64,000 nucleotides of DNA. Source: Planctomycetota bacterium. Its GTDB lineage: Bacteria > Planctomycetota > UBA8108 > UBA1146. The stretch lies in the NCBI GenBank assembly GCA_014240375.1, contig JAAZXB010000003.1, forward strand, positions 62,001 through 126,000, written 5' to 3'. Positions 55,293 to 63,243 of this stretch are shown here, one piece after another (the first letter of the stretch is position 1; each line of letters opens with the position of its first letter). The notes under the pieces were generated by a model. The model was not told the origin of the DNA and did not search any database. It was given only the letters and a program-made list of their open reading frames with translations. The position numbers were made by a program, and so were the translations under genes.

Positions 55293-57152
55293 TCAGCCCT
55301 GGATCCGATCTTCATCGTGAACAGGACCTCGATTTCGGGCTTCGCTCGAAAAAATCTCTTCTGCTTGGCTGATGATTTCTGGCCTCTGCGTATCTTCCGT
55401 AGATCCATCCTTGGATTGGGACTTGCCCTGAATCTCATCATCGATCTGGATTTGTAGGGAACCGTGGCTCTTTTGCCACTCACGGATCGCTTGCTGGATC
55501 TCCGCAGATTCGAGGAGCTCCCGCAGGTGAGGGGCGGCTCGAAGTTGCCACTGGTCGTCGACTCGGATCAGTTTCCCATCGATTTTCAACTTTCTCGGTA
55601 GCATTCGATCGACTTGCTTGAGGCACTCCAGCAGTTGCTCCTCTGCCGATGCAGCGGAAGCAGGACTCGGCGCCGCCCCAGTAGATTCCACCCCTGGAGA
55701 CGCTCCTTCGCTTCTGGAAACAGGTTTGCGAAGCGCTTCTCTGGCCGCCTTGGCACCGCCGCTGGCGGTCTCGGATTTCTTCAAATCCACCGCCATATCC
55801 GACGACTGTGGTGAAGACGACTGTGGTGAAGACGACTGTGGTGAAGACGACTGTGGTGAAGACGACTGTGGTGAAGACGACTGTGGTGAAGACGACTGTG
55901 GTGAAGACGACTGTGGTGAAGAAGACTGTGGTGAAGAAGACTGTGGTGAAGAAGACTGTGGTGAAGCGGATGCAGGGCGCGCTGGGGGCGCTACAGCATC
56001 TGCTGCAACCGGTGGCACTGCTGTGACCGATGGATCTCGTCGGGTCAATTCTGTGATGGGGACCAAGGACCGCAGGGTACTCATCCTCATCAATGCGATT
56101 TCGAGGAGTAGGTCTCCGCGATCCTGACGGCGTAATTTCTGCCGCGTCTCCTGGAGAATTTCCTGCCCCAGAAGATTGGCCTCCACGTCGCTCTCTTGCC
56201 AGCCGTCGGAGACGCCACGGTGTAGTCGCAATCGGAGTTCTTCTGCAAGTTGCTCGGTCAATACCGAAGCTTCGGTTCCCCCCTCGAAGATCGGAGTCAG
56301 TCGTTCGACCACCAGAGCCAGATCTCCACCATCGATCGCTTCCAGCAGCAGCGACAGTTGCTCTCGTGAAACCCTACCGGTGATTCGATCGAGATCCTCC
56401 AGGCCAGGCTGATCACCGGCAAAGGCCAGCACCTGGTCGAGCAACGACTGTGCATCTCGCATCCCGCCAGCGGCCAGAGATGCGATGCTGGCGAGCAATC
56501 CGTCCTTCGGCTCGGCCCCTTCCTGCTGGCAGATCTGTTCGAGTCTGTGCACGATATCAACGAGTGAGATCGACGAGAAATCACAGCGCTGGCAACGTGA
56601 GAGCACCGTCGGGATGATCCGCTCCGGTTCGGTCGTGGCGAAGATGAACTTCACATGAGACGGTGGTTCTTCCAGCGTCTTGAGCAGCGAGTTGAATGCT
56701 TCCCTGGTCAGCATGTGCACCTCATCGATGATGAAGATACGATAGGGTCCATGGGTCGGAGCGTACTGAACATGCTCGATCAGACTGCGGATATCATCGA
56801 TTCCACGGTGCGATGCACCGTCCATCTCGGTGACGTCGGAATCCTCGCCTCTGAAGATCTGCTGGCAGGTGGCACACTGGTCGCAGGGCACTGCATCTTT
56901 GCTCTTCGGGCACTGCAGCGTTCTCGCAAAGATTCGTGCCATCGAAGTCTTGCCGACCCCCCTTGGCCCGCAGAAGAGGTAGGCATGAGCGAGGCGCTTC
57001 TGCAGGATCGCCTGACGCAACACCTCCGCCACCGACTCCTGCCCCACCACCTCTTCGAATCGTCGAGGACGATAGCGACGGGCAATCACCTGGTAGCGAT
57101 CGCCAGCGCCGTTCGCAGACTCAGAACCAGAGGATGAAGAGTGGCTTTCCAT
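55293..57152 (-). CDS. dnaX: DNA polymerase III subunit gamma/tau
   Basis: Clamp-loader ATPase of 619 residues. Visible: YRPRRFEEVVGQ, Walker A FCGPRGVGKTSMARIFA, a four-Cys zinc module (CPKS...CDQCATC), Walker B IFIIDEVHML, the sensor LLKTLEEPPSHVKFIFATTEP, and domain III to about residue 370. A disordered linker (about 395-450) is made of Ser-Ser-Pro-Gln-Ser repeats from a 15-bp minisatellite. The C-terminus (about 510-570) should form the tau-type domain. No clear A-rich slippery site for a gamma frameshift was seen. ATG at 57152 is the first Met near the domain; the frame continues upstream without conserved content. Confidence 0.94.
   Translation of the reverse strand: MESHSSSSGSESANGAGDRYQVIARRYRPRRFEEVVGQESVAEVLRQAILQKRLAHAYLFCGPRGVGKTSMARIFARTLQCPKSKDAVPCDQCATCQQIFRGEDSDVTEMDGASHRGIDDIRSLIEHVQYAPTHGPYRIFIIDEVHMLTREAFNSLLKTLEEPPSHVKFIFATTEPERIIPTVLSRCQRCDFSSISLVDIVHRLEQICQQEGAEPKDGLLASIASLAAGGMRDAQSLLDQVLAFAGDQPGLEDLDRITGRVSREQLSLLLEAIDGGDLALVVERLTPIFEGGTEASVLTEQLAEELRLRLHRGVSDGWQESDVEANLLGQEILQETRQKLRRQDRGDLLLEIALMRMSTLRSLVPITELTRRDPSVTAVPPVAADAVAPPARPASASPQSSSPQSSSPQSSSPQSSSPQSSSPQSSSPQSSSPQSSSPQSSSPQSSSPQSSDMAVDLKKSETASGGAKAAREALRKPVSRSEGASPGVESTGAAPSPASAASAEEQLLECLKQVDRMLPRKLKIDGKLIRVDDQWQLRAAPHLRELLESAEIQQAIREWQKSHGSLQIQIDDEIQGKSQSKDGSTEDTQRPEIISQAEEIFSSEARNRGPVHDEDRIQG
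55801..55965. repeat. 15-bp minisatellite in dnaX, eleven copies
   Basis: Eight exact copies of GACGACTGTGGTGAA (55801-55920) followed by three of GAAGACTGTGGTGAA (55921-55965). In the dnaX frame each copy encodes one Ser-Ser-Pro-Gln-Ser unit of the linker. The exactness points to very recent expansion or strong homogenisation. Confidence 0.96.
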
Positions 57153-57520
57153 GGTGACATCTGAACAGCGGTCAGGGGCTTCTGCAAGCCTCTGATTCAA
57201 ACTGGAAGCAGATGATTCCGCAGCCTGAGGGTGTTTCAGAAAAATAATGACGGGGACCGTCGTGAAGAAAAAGACCGGAGCCCGAAGCACACCAACGGGG
57301 GCCGAGTTGGCTGCTCCCGTCAAGGCCTGACCAGGTCACGGGCCGCCAGTCGCCCGGACCCCGGAATTCATTCATCACTTCATCGATCCAGGATCATCGA
57401 GCCCGCTCCACCGCCGGAATACCTCGACTGCAGTTGTGGAGACCCATCCTGGTGCATTCCACGGCAAGAACAGCCACTTGACGGCGTCCTTCCCTTCAAC
57501 GTCTCGTCGAAGAACAAGGT
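57153..57520. other. dnaX leader region
   Basis: 368 bases between tRNA-Ser(GGA) and the dnaX start, both read leftward. I see no gene. The open dnaX frame runs back to 57323 but encodes nothing recognisable. It probably holds the processing site or promoter for dnaX. Confidence 0.5.
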
Positions 57521-57610
<90 letters not shown>

Positions 57611-57709
57611 CGATGCATCCTTGTTCTACGCTGACATTTTCATCGGAATCGGCAGCAATTCCAGTACTCCTCGATCCGCGATCGAATCGAGTGCGTCATC
57701 CGGGTCGAA

Positions 57710-57800
<91 letters not shown>

Positions 57801-57817
57801 GCGCTCACTATCGAACA

Positions 57818-58309
57818 CTACTTCTCGTTCGGGGGTTTTCGACGCTCCTTGAAGAAGGATCGTAACATCTCACCCGATTCTTCGCCGAACACTCCGGCAG
57901 TCCAGGTCACATCATGATTGAAAAGACCCGGTTCGAAAATCTTTAATTTTGTTTCCACCGCTCCCCACCGCGAATCGGACGCTCCGAACACCACCCGATC
58001 GATCCGCGCCTGAAGAATCGCTCCAGCACACATCGGGCACGGCTCCAGGGTGCAGTAGAGAGTGGTTCCCTCCAACCGCCATCCTTCGACCGCCGAAGCA
58101 GCCTGTCCGATAGCCAGGATCTCGGCGTGAGCGGTAGGATCGCGTAGGGATTCCTTGGAGTTACGCGCCCGTCCGATCACCCCCAGCTCAGGGTGAACGA
58201 TCACGGCCCCGACCGGGACTTCCCCATCCTCTTCGGCAGCTCGAGCTTCCTCAAGAGCCCACTGCATGTGGATACGATCGGGATCTTGATCCAACCAGGA
58301 GACGCCCAC
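57818..58309 (-). CDS. tadA: tRNA-specific adenosine deaminase TadA
   Basis: Zinc deaminase of about 163 residues that converts A34 to inosine in tRNA-Arg(ACG). Motifs: GEVPVGAVIV, the His-Ala-Glu zinc/proton site in DPTAHAEILAI, and TLYCTLEPCPMCAGAILQARI with the two zinc cysteines. The start is uncertain. The GTG at 58309 with AAAGGA upstream is preferred. A TTG at 58339 would start five bases after the tRNA-Arg gene, and an ATG at 58267 also fits. It lies directly downstream of tRNA-Arg(ACG), its known substrate. Confidence 0.92.
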   Translation of the reverse strand: MGVSWLDQDPDRIHMQWALEEARAAEEDGEVPVGAVIVHPELGVIGRARNSKESLRDPTAHAEILAIGQAASAVEGWRLEGTTLYCTLEPCPMCAGAILQARIDRVVFGASDSRWGAVETKLKIFEPGLFNHDVTWTAGVFGEESGEMLRSFFKERRKPPNEK

Positions 58310-58344
58310 CGCGGTCCTTTCCTGCTGCACAGGAAACAAACAAG

Positions 58345-58418
58345 CACGCCGGGGAGGATTCGAACCCCCAACCTCCTGATCCGTAGTCAGGTGCTCTATC
58401 CAGTTGAGCTACCGGCGC
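58345..58418 (-). tRNA. tRNA-Arg (anticodon ACG)
   Basis: 74 nt, no encoded CCA. Acceptor GCGCCGG pairs with CCGGCGT (first pair G-U); D-arm AGCTCAACTGGATAGAGC; anticodon stem CCTGA/TCAGG with loop CTACGGA, anticodon ACG; T-loop TTCGAAT. A34 requires TadA to read CGC and CGA. Confidence 0.95.
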
Positions 58419-58474
58419 GCAGAAGGGCCAATGTTAGCCAGCCCCCTCGGGGTGTCAAGCCGACCGAAGAATGG

Positions 58475-59305
58475 CTATTCCTCTACCCACCCGTCGGGGA
58501 CCCAGTCATCGAGATCTTCTTCCTCTGGAGTGGGAGACTCCTTCTCAGGGGCTCCTACCTCTGCGATGGAGTCCTCTTTCTTTCCGGAACTTGAGGGGGG
58601 TGGATCCTCCGCCGAATCGACACCCTGGGGGCCCTCCCCCTCGAGTAATCCATCGAGAATCTCCAACCCGCGATCGGAGCCCTGCTCTCGTAGCCGCTCC
58701 GGCTCGGGAAGGGCATCGAGGCCGGAAAGTCCCAGTAATTCGAGGAATTCCGAGGTCGTGCCATACAGCAACGGTCGTCCGATCGAATCGTCCTGCCCCA
58801 CCACCCGGACCAGTCCCCACTCCATCAGATTCTTGAGGATGGGTCCGCACTGAACCCCGCGAACCGCTTCCAGATCGGAGCGCCGCACCGGTTGTCGATA
58901 GGCGATCACAGCCAAGGTCTCGAACGCTGCTGAACTGAGGCGAATCCGCCGCCGTTCTCCGCGTAATCGTGCGACATACGGTGCGAATTCCGGCTTGGTC
59001 AGGAGTCGTAAACCGGCCCCGTCTTCGTGTAACAGGTATCCCCGGGAAGTCGTGATCAACTGGGCTTCGAGGGCCAGCAGTGCTTCCTTGACCGCCCCTT
59101 TGGGAGCTTCCTTTAACATCGCATTCAAGCGGCGTCGGCTGACCGGCTCGGCCGAGGCGAAAAGGATCGCTTCGATGGTCGATTGCAACGTCTCTCCTTC
59201 GAGGACGACCTCTGCAGTTTCCTCGACAGCGTCTTGCGTAAGCGGGTTCCGGTCACCGTTGCTGTCTTTCACTTCATGATCTTGAGTATCTCGAGAAATC
59301 ATCAA
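58475..59305 (-). CDS. scpB: Segregation and condensation protein ScpB
   Basis: Kleisin-interacting winged-helix protein of 276 residues, part of the SMC-ScpAB condensin. The core (about 38-200) has EAILFASAEPVSRRRLNAML, RGYLLHEDGAGLRLLTKPEF, the conserved LSSAAFETLAVIAYRQPVRRSDLEAVRGVQ and GRPLLYGTTSEFLELLGL. N-terminal 35 and C-terminal 70 residues are acidic and disordered, which makes it longer than the usual 190-200. No scpA or smc gene is nearby. Overlaps the isomerase gene by ATGA. Confidence 0.93.
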   Translation of the reverse strand: MMISRDTQDHEVKDSNGDRNPLTQDAVEETAEVVLEGETLQSTIEAILFASAEPVSRRRLNAMLKEAPKGAVKEALLALEAQLITTSRGYLLHEDGAGLRLLTKPEFAPYVARLRGERRRIRLSSAAFETLAVIAYRQPVRRSDLEAVRGVQCGPILKNLMEWGLVRVVGQDDSIGRPLLYGTTSEFLELLGLSGLDALPEPERLREQGSDRGLEILDGLLEGEGPQGVDSAEDPPPSSSGKKEDSIAEVGAPEKESPTPEEEDLDDWVPDGWVEE

Positions 59306-60345
59306 TCTCCTTTTGAACGGTTCGCGCCGGCAGAAACTGCGGTATAGACCGAATTCGACTCGATTCGAACCGGGATCCTTTTCCTGATCATCGCCTCGAC
59401 CGCCAGCACGTCTTCATCCGTCACAGGTTCATCCCGAAGTTGCTGGAGCAGTTCCTCCCGCACATCCGAGTATCGTTTCACCGGCAGCGTCTCCACCACC
59501 CGGAACAGATGCCAGCCAAAATCGACCTCTTCGATCGGTCCCAGGACCTCACCCTCAGCGATCTGAAACACCTCGAAAAAGGCCGCATTCCCGGCCAATT
59601 CCGATTCACGGATCCAGCCACTACCGATCCTCGGGGTAAACTTCTGCTGGATTCCGACTGGAAGTTCCACTGCAGACTCCAGCGGAGTTCCGGCACGCAA
59701 TCCATCTGCAGTGCTCACTGCCCAGCGCTGAATCCGCTCGTGAAGATCAGTATCCGCAGCATCGATGGGGAATGCAATGTGATCGACTCTGCGCCGTGGC
59801 TCTTTCCAGGTGACTCTCCAGAGATCGAGAATTTCCTCCTCCTCGATCTGGATGTGATGAGACACCACCGACTGAATCAATAGTGCGGGGCCCACTTCCA
59901 GTGCGATTTCCCGACGCAAGTCACTCTCGACCAGGCCCTGCGCTTCCAACTGAGCCAACGCCCTACGGCGCGAGACAAAATCCTCTCCGAGAATTACTGT
60001 CATCTCCTGCTCGACTCGCTCGGCGATCTGCTTCGCATCGATACGGATTCCCAGATGCTCCGCTTCAGCACTGAAGAGCGATTCCCTGACCAGCCCATTG
60101 AGGGCTCTTGGCCCGTAGTAGCGCTCGAGAATTCGTGCTTTGAGTTTCTCATCCGTGATGATATCTCGTCCGACCCGAGCGAGGATCCGCCCACCGTGAA
60201 GCAACGCTGGAGCAGGATCGGTCCCCCCAACCGATGACTCGACCGAAGCCGGAAATGACTCCCGCACGCCATCCGAAGCTGGCAGGGAGCAGCCACTCAC
60301 CAGCACCGAGACTCCCAGCACCCATATCAGGAATCGACGCTTCAT
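59302..60345 (-). CDS. Parvulin-type peptidylprolyl isomerase lipoprotein (PpiC/SurA-like)
   Basis: Exported folding factor of 347 residues. A lipoprotein signal (MKRRFLIWVLGVSVLVSGC, Cys at 19) would anchor it in a membrane facing the periplasm. A SurA-like helical N-domain follows (about 55-170), then one parvulin domain (about 185-295; RRRVDHIAFPID, GSGWIRESELAG, FGWHLFRVVETLP). It would assist outer-membrane protein folding, agreeing with bamA elsewhere in the window. The gene lies between galE and scpB, with a four-base overlap on each side. Confidence 0.87.
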   Translation of the reverse strand: MKRRFLIWVLGVSVLVSGCSLPASDGVRESFPASVESSVGGTDPAPALLHGGRILARVGRDIITDEKLKARILERYYGPRALNGLVRESLFSAEAEHLGIRIDAKQIAERVEQEMTVILGEDFVSRRRALAQLEAQGLVESDLRREIALEVGPALLIQSVVSHHIQIEEEEILDLWRVTWKEPRRRVDHIAFPIDAADTDLHERIQRWAVSTADGLRAGTPLESAVELPVGIQQKFTPRIGSGWIRESELAGNAAFFEVFQIAEGEVLGPIEEVDFGWHLFRVVETLPVKRYSDVREELLQQLRDEPVTDEDVLAVEAMIRKRIPVRIESNSVYTAVSAGANRSKGD

Positions 60346-61550
60346 CGGATGTCCCCCAACTCATAATGGCGCAGAACTTCAACCAACTGAGTGGTCGAGA
60401 GAAGGCCCATCTCGACCATGCACAACCCCATCATTTTGCGGCCACGACCACTGTGTTCCAGTCGCTGTTGTTCCGCAACAACTCGATCGACATCCTGCCG
60501 AGTGACGAACCCGAGTCGGACGGCAAGATCTCCAAAGCGAGTGCTGCCATCGCCCAGAGGCTGACGATTACTGCTGTATCCGGTCGGATGCATCCGGTGC
60601 CAGCGCCACGCGGTTTCCATGATCAGTGACATTTCGCTGTGGTCAGGAGTCCATCCCAGTAGTTCCTTCGCCTTCAGATTGGAAGCGAGCAAGGTTGCTG
60701 GATCCCCATCACGGCGTCCCTCCTCGACCACCTTGAAATCGATTTCCGTGACGGACTTTGCTGCTTCCACAACCTCTCGAACCGAAGCCCCCGCTGCAGA
60801 ACCGAGATTGATCGACTCACCGGCAACCCGATCGATGCGATCCAGTGCCTTCAGGTGGGCTCTTGCGATATCCGTGACATGGACAAAATCCCTCACACAG
60901 GTGCCATCCGGAGTGTCCCAATCCGTTCCAAAGATGATGAACTGATTGCGAATCCCGAGAGCACATTGCAGGAGCAACGGAATCAGATGACTCTCATCTG
61001 CGTGATCCTCACCAATCAATCCCGAGGCATCTGCCCCGGCCGCATTGAAATATCTCAGGCAGACATGCTGAAGCGGATGTCGTTGCGCGATGGCGGTCAA
61101 CGTTTCCTCGACGATCCGTTTCGAATCTCCATAAGGATTGACCGGATGACGTCGATGCGATTCAGGGATTGGGGTCACTTCAGGATCTCCATAGACCGCC
61201 GCAGTCGATGAATGGATCAGTACCGAAACCTCGGCCTGGAGCATCGCTTCGACCAGATTGAGAGTGCCTGCAAGATTGTTGTGATAATAGGCAGCAGGAA
61301 TCTGGACCGATTCTGGGACGCTACACGATGCCGCGAGATTGAACACAGCATCGAATCGATGCGCCTCGAAGGCAGAGCGAAGGGTGCTAGGATTGTGGGT
61401 ACTTCCTTCAATCAGCTCCACATCCTGAATCGCCTCGCGATGGCCGGCACGGAGATCATCCAGGACCACCACCTCATGGCCCTCTCGAAGGCATTCCAGG
61501 ACGCAATGGCTACCGATATAACCCGCTCCACCCACCACAAGGATTCGCAT
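60342..61550 (-). CDS. galE: UDP-glucose 4-epimerase with C-terminal MshEN/GspE-N-like domain
   Basis: NAD-dependent sugar-nucleotide epimerase of 402 residues. Rossmann GGAGYIGSH at 7-15, LAASCSVPESV, the catalytic SSTAAVYGDP and YGDSK pair, and RYFNAAGAD all fit GalE. Normal GalE ends near residue 330. Here a further 70 residues carry FGDLAVRLGFVTRQDVDRVV, AEQQRLEHS and MMGLCMVEMGLLSTTQLVEVL, the duplicated helical pattern of the N-domain of type II secretion/pilus ATPases (MshEN/GspE-N), some of which bind cyclic di-GMP. The ATG at 61550 begins the Rossmann fold. First gene of galE-ppiC-scpB; divergent from rph. Confidence 0.9.
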   Translation of the reverse strand: MRILVVGGAGYIGSHCVLECLREGHEVVVLDDLRAGHREAIQDVELIEGSTHNPSTLRSAFEAHRFDAVFNLAASCSVPESVQIPAAYYHNNLAGTLNLVEAMLQAEVSVLIHSSTAAVYGDPEVTPIPESHRRHPVNPYGDSKRIVEETLTAIAQRHPLQHVCLRYFNAAGADASGLIGEDHADESHLIPLLLQCALGIRNQFIIFGTDWDTPDGTCVRDFVHVTDIARAHLKALDRIDRVAGESINLGSAAGASVREVVEAAKSVTEIDFKVVEEGRRDGDPATLLASNLKAKELLGWTPDHSEMSLIMETAWRWHRMHPTGYSSNRQPLGDGSTRFGDLAVRLGFVTRQDVDRVVAEQQRLEHSGRGRKMMGLCMVEMGLLSTTQLVEVLRHYELGDIR

Positions 61551-61708
61551 GTTGCGGCTCTCTTTCGCTGTTCTCTGCGTATAGGAGTTCAAGTCTTGCT
61601 ACACCGTCTTTACGGACCCGATTCTACTCCGTTTCCGGGGAGAAATCGCCCCAACCGACCGATCTTGAGTTACGATTGCTGAACCTGAAACCGAGAGGAT
61701 CATCCTGA

Positions 61709-62428
61709 ATGGCACGCGAAAACCGAAGCAATGATGCCCCCCGCCCGATTGAAGTATCTACCGCAGTGATTCCCGAGGTCGAGGCGAGTGTTCAATATCG
61801 TTGTGGAGGCACCACGATTCTCTGCATCGCCACCCTCGAGGAAGGTACACCCAAATGGATGAGTCCAGGACAAGGGTGGGCCACTGCGGACTATCAGATG
61901 ATGCCCTATTCCGTCACGCCGAGACTCGACCGAGTCAACAAAAGCACCCCCGATGGGCGAGCGATTGAAATTCGTCGCCTGGTCGGTCGCGCGCTGCGAG
62001 CCGGGCTCGACCTCTCACTGATGCCCGGCTACACCATCCGGGTCGACTGCGACGTGCTTCATGCCGATGGAGGCACTCGCACCGCATCCATCAATGCCAC
62101 CACGGTGGCTCTGGGCATACTGGTCGAGCAGCAGCTGGCGAGCGGCGTCTTCGCCACCGACCCGCGTCAGGCGCTGATCCTGGCGATGAGTGCCGGTGTC
62201 TATCAGAACTCGCTTAGAGTCGATCTCGACTACCAGGAGGACAGTGGTGCCACCCTGGATCTGAACCTGATCGGCACTGCCACTGGCGAAGTGGTGGAGG
62301 TGGTCGGAGGTTGTGAAAATGGCCCGGTCGCCATGGAAGTGCTGCAGGAGGTGATCGAAGCAGCACGAGGCGGAATCTCACAGGTCGGTAAACAACTCTC
62401 CGATCGAATTGCGCCGATTCGCCCGTAA
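61709..62428 (+). CDS. rph: Ribonuclease PH
   Basis: Phosphorolytic 3'-5' exoribonuclease of 239 residues that trims tRNA 3' ends. Motifs: STAVIPEVEASVQYRCGGTT, GWATADYQMMPYSVTPR, GRAIEIRRLVGRALRAGLDLS (phosphate-binding Arg), DCDVLHADGGTRTASI and DLDYQEDSGA. The tRNA-Arg gene on the other strand lacks an encoded CCA, so 3' processing matters here. Followed by rdgB after 176 bases. Confidence 0.95.
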   Translation: MARENRSNDAPRPIEVSTAVIPEVEASVQYRCGGTTILCIATLEEGTPKWMSPGQGWATADYQMMPYSVTPRLDRVNKSTPDGRAIEIRRLVGRALRAGLDLSLMPGYTIRVDCDVLHADGGTRTASINATTVALGILVEQQLASGVFATDPRQALILAMSAGVYQNSLRVDLDYQEDSGATLDLNLIGTATGEVVEVVGGCENGPVAMEVLQEVIEAARGGISQVGKQLSDRIAPIRP

Positions 62429-62604
62429 CCGATCCACGGCTGTCACGATTGCCCTGAGGATCGACCATCTACGCCATTTCCAGGCCTCAAATCAGTTCCA
62501 GGAGGCATTTCGAGTCTCCTTGCGAATTGCTCCTCCCTTCCGTAGCATCTGCGTCAAGCCCATATCCTCAGGGGACCCTCCCCGCATCGAAATCCGGAGA
62601 CCGC

Positions 62605-63243
62605 TTGACCCCTTCACCACCACGATCTCTGCTCATCGCGTCGGGTAATCGCCATAAACACGACGAAATTCGTCGGGCACTACCCGAAGGATTTGCCCAT
62701 CTGATGGTCCCTTCTCAGCTGGAATCCACCGTCGGATCCGCGGCTCCCGATCCCGTCGAGGATGGAGAAACTCTGCTGGAAAACGCCATCATCAAGGCAC
62801 GTGCTTTTTCCATCTGGAGTGGCCTGCCAGCGATGGCGGATGATACGGGATTGATGATAACAGCTCTCGACGGAGCACCGGGTGTTCATACCGCTCGCTG
62901 GGCCGGAGAAAACGCCACCTTCGAGGAAAACATGACCAAGGTGCTCCATCAATTGAGTGGAGTTCCCACAGCGCAGAGAAATGCTGAATTCAGGTGTGTC
63001 ATCGCTCTCTGCGACGGCGATCAGGTCCTCTTGACGGTCGAAGAAGGCTGCCCTGGATCGATCACCCAGAAGGTCGAGGGAAGTGCTGGCTTTGGCTATG
63101 ACCCGATCTTCGTTCCACAAGGTGAAACGCGGACCTTTGCTCAGCTCGAGGCCGCCGAGAAGGACGCCGTCAGCCACCGAGGACGCGCCTTGCGCCGATT
63201 CAGCGAGTTGTACCAGCAATTCGATCTGACGGGAGGCTCCTGA
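62605..63243 (+). CDS. rdgB: XTP/dITP diphosphatase (RdgB/HAM1 family)
   Basis: House-cleaning pyrophosphatase of 212 residues that removes ITP, dITP and XTP. Motifs: [69 protein letters not shown] and [14 protein letters not shown]. The TTG at 62605 has GGAGA five bases upstream; the frame is open back to 62527. The stop overlaps lepA (TGATG). The rph-rdgB order is common in bacteria. Confidence 0.94.
   Translation: MTPSPPRSLLIASGNRHKHDEIRRALPEGFAHLMVPSQLESTVGSAAPDPVEDGETLLENAIIKARAFSIWSGLPAMADDTGLMITALDGAPGVHTARWAGENATFEENMTKVLHQLSGVPTAQRNAEFRCVIALCDGDQVLLTVEEGCPGSITQKVEGSAGFGYDPIFVPQGETRTFAQLEAAEKDAVSHRGRALRRFSELYQQFDLTGGS

Noticed and set aside
55801-55965. Possible CRISPR array
   Set aside because: Units are 15 bp, contiguous, without spacers, and codon-phased in dnaX.
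55618-56127. Plus-strand open frame with Glu-Asp-Asp-Cys-Gly repeats, and another with Val-Val-Lys-Thr-Thr repeats
   Set aside because: Both are other reading frames of the 15-bp minisatellite inside dnaX, whose own frame has clear clamp-loader motifs.
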